Shown here in pieces: positions 43,096-48,353 of a stretch of DNA of 48,353 nt (positions are counted from its first letter, which is position 1; each line of letters starts with the position of its first letter). The stretch lies in the NCBI GenBank assembly GCA_949289635.1, contig CASEOS010000015.1, forward strand, positions 1 to 48,353. The letters are read 5' to 3'. The notes beneath the pieces are model-generated. The model had not been told where the DNA came from. It worked only from the letters and a program-made list of their open reading frames with translations, and ran no database searches. Source of the stretch: an uncultured Eubacteriales bacterium. Its GTDB lineage: Bacteria > Bacillota > Clostridia > TANB77 > CAG-508. The position numbers were made by a program, and so were the translations under genes.

Positions 43096-43605
43096 ATGAT
43101 GAAAAATTTGAATAAAAAAGTAATAAATCATGAAAAAGGGATTACCTTATTAGCATTAGTTATAACTATTGTTGTTTTAATCATATTATCTAGTATAGCT
43201 GTAAATGTTGGTAAAGGTGGAATAAAAGAATCTAAAGAAGATGCAATGTTAAGTGAATTGGGAATTGTTCAAAATGCTATCTTGCAAAGAAAGACAAAAG
43301 CAGATTTAACAAAGGAGAATTATCCAGGAGAAACAATCACAGAAGCTAATATCAATTTAGAGGAAACCATAGAAGAGATGAATGATAATAGAGCTTCAGG
43401 AGAGGAAGAAGTTAGTAGAAAAGATAGTGATGATAATCATTATTATTTTCTTTCAACAGAAAATGGTGGACTAGAAGAATTAGGCATTACCAATTCGGAA
43501 GATGCATATATTGTAAATTATGAAACAGGAGAGGTTATCAATTATACAACAAAATTAACAGGCTCAGGAAAACCTTTATATATTTATGCAAAAGAAGCAG
43601 ATTAG
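43096..43605 (+). CDS. Pilin-like protein with type IV prepilin N-terminus
   Basis: 169 residues. The leader NKKVINHEKG followed by ITLLALVITIVVLIILSSIA is a prepilin-type signal close to that of the 37879 gene, again with Ala rather than Glu at mature position 5. The helix runs to ~residue 45, then comes a small acidic domain (~50-169) with paired Asn/Glu-rich stretches and DDNHYYFLSTENGGLEELGI. Start follows GAAGGAGAAAA. Its stop is 9 bp before murB and overlaps murB's ribosome site, so it is the first gene of a murB-yvcK operon, an unusual partner. Confidence 0.8.
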   Translation: MMKNLNKKVINHEKGITLLALVITIVVLIILSSIAVNVGKGGIKESKEDAMLSELGIVQNAILQRKTKADLTKENYPGETITEANINLEETIEEMNDNRASGEEEVSRKDSDDNHYYFLSTENGGLEELGITNSEDAYIVNYETGEVINYTTKLTGSGKPLYIYAKEAD

Positions 43606-43614
43606 GAGGAAGGT

Positions 43615-44535
43615 ATGATAGACGAATTAAAAAAACAAATCTTACAGTTAGGAATTCCAAAAGACAATATATTGTTTGATGAACCAATGGCAAAACATAC
43701 CACTTTTAAAGTTGGTGGTCCTGCTGAATGTTATATAAAAATTGATGATATACAAGACTTAAGACATGTATTGAAATTTGCAAAACAAAATCATATACCA
43801 GTTACCATATTAGGAAATGGAAGTAATGTTTTGGTATTAGATGGTGGAATAAAGGGTATTGTTTTAAATATCAGATTTAATAAAATAGAAATGATGAATT
43901 TAGATAAGAAAATTTTTGCAAATGTGGGAGCAGGTGTTAAAATTTCTGTTTTTGGACACTTGCTTTTGAAAAATGCTATTACTGGATTTGAAGAATTATC
44001 AGGTATACCGGGAACCATTGGTGGAGCTGTTAGAATGAATGCAGGTGCACATGGTAAAGAATTTAAAGACATTGTTAGTACTGTAACTTGCATGGACTAT
44101 GATGGTAATATTCATCAATTTGAAAATGAAGATATGCATTTTGAATATAGAAGAAGCATGTTAAAAGATAAACCATATATTGTATTAGAAGTACATATGG
44201 AATTTCAAAAGGGAGAAGAAAAAGATATTAAAGAAAAAATGGAAGAATATGCAAATTACAGGAAGGAAAAACAACCAATTGAATATCCAAGTGCAGGCAG
44301 TACATTTAAAAGAGGAACAGACTTTATCACAGCAAAATTAATTGATGAAGCAGGCTTAAAAGGATATAGTATTGGAGGAGCAGAAGTCTCTAATAAGCAC
44401 GCAGGATTCATTATAAACAAAGGAAATGCAACTGCAAAAGACATATTAGAATTAATTGAATATGTAAAATACAAAGTAGAAGAAAAATTTAATAAGAAGA
44501 TAGAATTAGAGATTGAGATTATGGGAGAGAATTAA
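43615..44535 (+). CDS. murB: UDP-N-acetylenolpyruvoylglucosamine reductase
   Basis: FAD enzyme that reduces UDP-GlcNAc-enolpyruvate to UDP-MurNAc for peptidoglycan. 306 residues, the type II (Bacillus-like) form: HTTFKVGGPAECY, ILGNGSNVLVLDGG (FAD contact), ELSGIPGTIGGAVRMNAGAHG, the substrate motif EYRRSML, and the late active-site block PSAGSTFKRG with IDEAGLKGYSIGGAEVSNKHAGFI. Start follows AGGAGGAAGGT. The stop is 1 bp before yvcK, so translation is coupled. Confidence 0.96.
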   Translation: MIDELKKQILQLGIPKDNILFDEPMAKHTTFKVGGPAECYIKIDDIQDLRHVLKFAKQNHIPVTILGNGSNVLVLDGGIKGIVLNIRFNKIEMMNLDKKIFANVGAGVKISVFGHLLLKNAITGFEELSGIPGTIGGAVRMNAGAHGKEFKDIVSTVTCMDYDGNIHQFENEDMHFEYRRSMLKDKPYIVLEVHMEFQKGEEKDIKEKMEEYANYRKEKQPIEYPSAGSTFKRGTDFITAKLIDEAGLKGYSIGGAEVSNKHAGFIINKGNATAKDILELIEYVKYKVEEKFNKKIELEIEIMGEN

Positions 44536-44536
44536 G

Positions 44537-46186
44537 ATGAATGGTTTTATGCATTGGTTTAAATCAAGTACAAAAATGAAAAGATGGATATTTTTGATTT
44601 TAATAGGTATCATATTATGCTGTTATGGAATAGCAGAAATATTGATTATGAAAGAAATATCTTTTCAAGAAGTAGGAAAAGTAGTAGCCATATTTGTTGT
44701 AGGATTTGTCGCAATAGTTATAGGATTGGTATATATCAATAAAAGAACATTAGAAGTACTCATTGAATCAACAGATGAAAGAATGGAAAATAAAAAGAAT
44801 GTTAATATTCATTCACTAATTTTCAATAAAACAGTATATGATAAAGGACCTAATATTGTTGTTATTGGAGGAGGAACAGGATTAAATACAGTTCTTTCAG
44901 GATTAAAAAATTATACAAGTAATTTAACAGCAATTGTAACTGTTTCAGACTATGGAGAAGCTATCACAAATTCTAGAAAAGAGTTACAAACATTGCCATT
45001 AAATGATATTAAGGACAGTATTATTGCATTAGCCAAACAAGATGATCAAGTACAAAAATTACTAAATTATGAATTCCAAAGTGGTAAGCTAAGAGGACTT
45101 GATTTTTCAGATATCTATTTTCTAGCAATGAAAGAAATTAATGGAAATTTTGAAGATTCTATTATCAAAAGTAATGAAGTTATCAATATGGTAGGAAAAG
45201 TTATACCAGTAACTTTGGATGAAATGAAAATCGTTGCAGAATTGGCAAATGGATATATTGTAGAAGAAAAATCAAGAATACCAGAAGTGGTTTCTGAAAA
45301 AATAACCAAAATCAACCGAATTATGATTAGTCCATCAAATTGTAAACCAGCACCAGGTGTTGTAGAAGCTATAAAATCAGCAGATTGTATTATTATAGGA
45401 CCAGGAAGTTTATATACAAATGTTATACCAAATCTTTTAGTAAATGGCGTTAATAAAGCAATCAAAGAAAGTACAGCTATTAAAGTATATATTAGTAATA
45501 TTATGACAGAACCAGGACAAACAGATAATTATAGTGTGGCAGACCACATTAATGCTATATTAGAACATTGTGGACAAGGTATCATGGATTATTGTATTTA
45601 TGATACAGGAGAAGTCATACCAGAATTTATTAAAAAATATAATTTGGAAGGACAAGACATTGTCGAACAAGATGTAGATAAAGTTAAAGGGATTAAATTT
45701 TTACAAAGAAATCTATCTATGATAGATGGTGAATTTGTTAGACATGATCCAAATCTAGTGGCAGCTTCTATTATAGAATTAATTTGTGATGATTTAAAAT
45801 ATCAAGATAAACAAAATGATCCTCAATATTTGATGTTAAATACAAAATTGCAAGAAGAAAAGCGAATCAATAAAAAGAAAAAGGCAATGGCAAGAAGAAA
45901 TAAAAATGGTAAAAAACCACAGGAAAAACATGTAAGAGGGAAAAGTAAATTTAGCAATAAATATAGTGAAAGAATTGCTTCTATAAGAGAAGCTGATGAA
46001 AAAGCAAGAAGAAAAACAGAAAAAGAAGCGATGAAAAGAAAAAACAATAGAGGAAATCATAAGAGTGCGAATGGAGAAGCAAAAACAACAAAACCAAAAA
46101 GTGCAAGAGGAAAAACTAGAAAAACAAAAACAGAATTAAGAGATGAAATGATGAAAATATTGAATGACAGTAACTACAGAAAATAG
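44537..46186 (+). CDS. yvcK: YvcK/CofD-family gluconeogenesis and cell-shape factor, with N-terminal membrane anchor
   Basis: 549 residues. Two N-terminal membrane helices (~13-33 and ~40-65) precede the YvcK domain (VVIGGGTGLNTVLSGLKNYT near 110, VTVSDYGEA, NDIKDSIIALA, CIIIGPGSLYTNVIPNLLV, SNIMTEPGQTDNYSVADH). The last ~100 residues are a very basic Lys/Arg-rich tail, unusual for the family. YvcK binds UDP-sugars and supports growth on gluconeogenic carbon and normal wall synthesis, which fits murB directly upstream. The usual rapZ and whiA neighbours are absent here. ATG 44537 is preferred over upstream codons inside murB. Confidence 0.92.
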   Translation: MNGFMHWFKSSTKMKRWIFLILIGIILCCYGIAEILIMKEISFQEVGKVVAIFVVGFVAIVIGLVYINKRTLEVLIESTDERMENKKNVNIHSLIFNKTVYDKGPNIVVIGGGTGLNTVLSGLKNYTSNLTAIVTVSDYGEAITNSRKELQTLPLNDIKDSIIALAKQDDQVQKLLNYEFQSGKLRGLDFSDIYFLAMKEINGNFEDSIIKSNEVINMVGKVIPVTLDEMKIVAELANGYIVEEKSRIPEVVSEKITKINRIMISPSNCKPAPGVVEAIKSADCIIIGPGSLYTNVIPNLLVNGVNKAIKESTAIKVYISNIMTEPGQTDNYSVADHINAILEHCGQGIMDYCIYDTGEVIPEFIKKYNLEGQDIVEQDVDKVKGIKFLQRNLSMIDGEFVRHDPNLVAASIIELICDDLKYQDKQNDPQYLMLNTKLQEEKRINKKKKAMARRNKNGKKPQEKHVRGKSKFSNKYSERIASIREADEKARRKTEKEAMKRKNNRGNHKSANGEAKTTKPKSARGKTRKTKTELRDEMMKILNDSNYRK

Positions 46187-46213
46187 AAAAAATAAAAAAA
46201 TACGGAGGAAATT

Positions 46214-48250
46214 ATGAAATTTACAAAGGAAAGTTTAGATTTAGAAACAGGACTTACAAAAGAATGGTTAATAACCAATGGAATTGGCGGATTTGCTTCT
46301 TCTACGATTATTGGAGCAAATACAAGAAAATATCATGGCTTACTAATAGCTCCATTAAATCCACCAGCAAACCGATATGTTATTTTATCCAAACTAGATG
46401 AATCCATTGAAGTAAGAGGAAAACAATATGATTTATATACCAATGTATGTGAATCATATATTTCTCATGGATATCAATATCAAGAAGAATTTGAAAGAGA
46501 TTATTACCCTACTTTTAAATATAAAGTACAAGGAATAGAAATTGAAAAAAGTATTTGTATGGAATATAGTGAAAATACAGTAGGGATATACTATAAAATA
46601 AAAAATGGGAAGTATAAAGCAAAACTAACATTAGCACCTATTATGAATTTCAGAGATTTTCATACAATGAACACAGGACACCGTTTTGATGTAAAACAAC
46701 AAATGAATGGAACAAAAGTTAAAGTGGTAATAGATGATAAATCACAAACACCAATCTATATGAATTTATCAGAAGGAACCTATATTCCTCACGAGAATGA
46801 TAACTTTGAGAATATGTTTTATATTGAAGAAGAAAAAAGAGGATTTTATCCAGAAGAAAATCATGTAGTTCCTGGTGTTTATGAGGTTGAAATCAAAGCA
46901 AATGAAGAAAAAGAAATTTCATTTGTATGTTCTTTAGAAGAAAATATAGAAGAAAAAGATGTAAAAGAAATATTGGATAAAGAAATATATAGAATCAATA
47001 CAGAAATCAGAAGAACAGGGCTTATTTTAGAAGAAGAAAATAAAACAAAAAAAGAATTAAACGAAGAGGAATTGATTAAAACATATATAAAAGCAATTGA
47101 TAATTTTATTGTATATAGACCAAACTTTAGATTACATACGATTATTGCAGGGTATCCATGGTTTTTAGACTGGGGAAGAGATTCTTTAATTGCATTTGAA
47201 GGATTATTATTGGTTACCAAAAAATATGATATTGCTAGAGAAGTTTTATTGACTATGGTAAGAGATATAAAATATGGATTAGTACCAAATGGCTATTCTG
47301 GATATGATAGTAGACCACTATATAATAGTGTAGATGCATCTTTATTACTGTTTGAACAAGTTCAAAAATACTTAGAGTACACAAAGGATTATAAATTTGT
47401 TAAAGAAAAAATATATCCTAAGATGGAAGATATTATTAAGAACTATGTAGAAGGTAACAATGTTGATGGAAACAATATCTATTTAGATAAAGATGGATTA
47501 ATTGTATCAGGTACAGATGATACACAAAATACTTGGATGGATGCAAAAATAGGAAATATGGCTGTTACACCAAGAAATGGAAAAGCAGTTGAAATCAATG
47601 CTATGTGGTATAATGCCAATATGATAATGGCAAATTTAACTTTAAAAATTGGTGATTTATTACAAATAAAAAAATATAAAGATTTGGCAAAAAAATGTAA
47701 AAGTGCATTTGAAGAAAAATTCTATAACTCAAAAACAAAATGTCTTTATGATGTATTAGGAGATAGTAAAATAAGACCAAATCAGCTATTTGCTTTAAGT
47801 TTGACATATCCAGTAATTGAGCCAGACTCAGAAATGGCTAAAAATATCATCAATGTTGTTGAAAAGAAACTATTAAATTCCTATGGTTTAAAAACATTAG
47901 CAAAAGGCGAAGAAAATTATGTAGAAGTATATGAGGGAGACAGTTTTAAAAGAGACAGCAGTTACCATCAAGGAATTACATGGGTATGGCTATTAGGTCT
48001 ATATTATAATGCACTTGTGAATATGAAAGATAAGGCAAAAAATGAAGAAAAAGAAGCATTAGAAAGCAAAATAGAAAAATTTGTAGAAAAAACCAATAAA
48101 GCTTTCAAAAAGGAAATTAACGAAAACGGTTGTATTGGAAGCATATCAGAAATGTATGATTCTGTAAAACCACAATTGCCAAAAGGTGCTATTGCACAAG
48201 CTTGGAGTGTAGCAGAAGTGTTTAGGATTATTATGAGTAAAAGGGATTAA
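46214..48250 (+). CDS. Glycogen debranching enzyme, GH133-type amylo-alpha-1,6-glucosidase
   Basis: 678 residues. The N-terminal ~280 residues are a GDE_N-like beta-sandwich (EWLITNGIGGFASSTIIGAN then TRKYHGLLIAPL). The C-terminal (alpha/alpha)6 domain has AGYPWFLDWGRDSLIAFEGL, NSVDASLLLFEQVQKYLEY, GTDDTQNTWMDAKIG and VEINAMWYNANMI. This is the archaeal/bacterial-type debranching protein that removes alpha-1,6 branches of glycogen. No signal peptide, so cytoplasmic. RBS ACGGAGGAAATT. It lies 27 bp after yvcK and may share its transcript, linking storage carbon to gluconeogenesis and wall genes. Confidence 0.93.
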   Translation: MKFTKESLDLETGLTKEWLITNGIGGFASSTIIGANTRKYHGLLIAPLNPPANRYVILSKLDESIEVRGKQYDLYTNVCESYISHGYQYQEEFERDYYPTFKYKVQGIEIEKSICMEYSENTVGIYYKIKNGKYKAKLTLAPIMNFRDFHTMNTGHRFDVKQQMNGTKVKVVIDDKSQTPIYMNLSEGTYIPHENDNFENMFYIEEEKRGFYPEENHVVPGVYEVEIKANEEKEISFVCSLEENIEEKDVKEILDKEIYRINTEIRRTGLILEEENKTKKELNEEELIKTYIKAIDNFIVYRPNFRLHTIIAGYPWFLDWGRDSLIAFEGLLLVTKKYDIAREVLLTMVRDIKYGLVPNGYSGYDSRPLYNSVDASLLLFEQVQKYLEYTKDYKFVKEKIYPKMEDIIKNYVEGNNVDGNNIYLDKDGLIVSGTDDTQNTWMDAKIGNMAVTPRNGKAVEINAMWYNANMIMANLTLKIGDLLQIKKYKDLAKKCKSAFEEKFYNSKTKCLYDVLGDSKIRPNQLFALSLTYPVIEPDSEMAKNIINVVEKKLLNSYGLKTLAKGEENYVEVYEGDSFKRDSSYHQGITWVWLLGLYYNALVNMKDKAKNEEKEALESKIEKFVEKTNKAFKKEINENGCIGSISEMYDSVKPQLPKGAIAQAWSVAEVFRIIMSKRD

Positions 48251-48260
48251 TAGACAATTT

Positions 48261-48353
48261 GGGACAATTGGGGGCGTTTCTCTTTGGTCCTTTTGGGGAC
48301 AATTGGGGGCGTTTCTCTTTGGTCCTTTTGGGGACAATTGGGGACGTTTCTCT
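48261..48353. repeat. 35-bp tandem repeat, at least 2.6 units, running off the window
   Basis: Units start at 48261, 48296 and 48331: GGGACAATTGGGGGCGTTTC then TCTTTGGTCCTTTTG. The third has GGGGACG in place of GGGGGCG. Partial homology (GACAATTT) precedes the first. The core CAATTGGGGACGTTTC is shared with the element ends at 16289, tying the two as one family. Confidence 0.85.

Noticed and set aside
48261..48353. CRISPR array
   Set aside because: The units are continuous 35-bp tandem copies with no variable spacers and no cas genes.

Overview
The window is AT-rich DNA read with the standard bacterial code: TAA, TAG and TGA are all used as stops. It carries strong purine-rich ribosome binding sites, an isoleucine T-box, SpoVS, the rny-ymdB-spoVS gene order, class III fructose bisphosphatase, YvcK and CarD. 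Together these point to a Gram-positive, spore-lineage Firmicute, most likely an uncultured low-GC Clostridia. Most genes are housekeeping and lie on the + strand. No CRISPR array, prophage or replication origin was seen.

Region by region: (1) 1-4.1 kb holds the tail of an Rpn-type nuclease, then a T-box leader and ileS. (2) 4.0-5.2 kb is a REP-associated tyrosine transposase (RAYT) gene between two 47-bp inverted repeats. (3) 5.2-12.7 kb has a NatA/NatB-like ABC exporter, a ProX-type editing protein, a small coiled ORF, an XRE regulator, fbp, and a DUF3006 plus metallo-beta-lactamase-fold pair. (4) 12.8-16.3 kb is rny, ymdB and spoVS, with a small opposing ORF. (5) 16.4-21.5 kb has dut, carD, tRNA-Leu(UAA), an orphan minus-strand gene, a three-gene SDR-GNAT-phosphoribosyltransferase cassette, a coiled-coil gene and rdgB. 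(6) 21.5-28 kb has addA, a truncated membrane protein, a 332-bp foldback element and rqcH. (7) 28-36.5 kb has nagZ-like, der, plsY, an exported protein, gpsA, a zinc-ribbon protein, dtd, an orphan, a membrane-anchored protein, RNase P RNA and trmB. (8) 36.5-48.3 kb has a frameshifted RluA-type pseudouridine synthase, a pilin-like protein, pyrG with a short attenuator-like leader, an nfeD-SPFH operon, another foldback MITE, a second pilin-like gene, murB, yvcK and a glycogen-debranching enzyme. It ends in a 35-bp tandem repeat.

The most distinctive feature is a network of palindromic repeats. A core TAGGGACGTGTCAAATCGTT occurs as the ends of the RAYT element, as two stand-alone 49-bp palindromes, and as the ends of a 332-bp foldback element. 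At five gene 3' ends (ileS, the 47-codon ORF at 8215, fbp, the membrane protein at 25436, and rqcH) the repeat itself supplies the TAG stop codon. This suggests a RAYT-mobilised repeat family that inserts at, or is tolerated at, stop codons. Three further inverted-repeat structures of other families are present: 16289-16402, 37641-37844, and 42756-42997 with an 8-bp target duplication.
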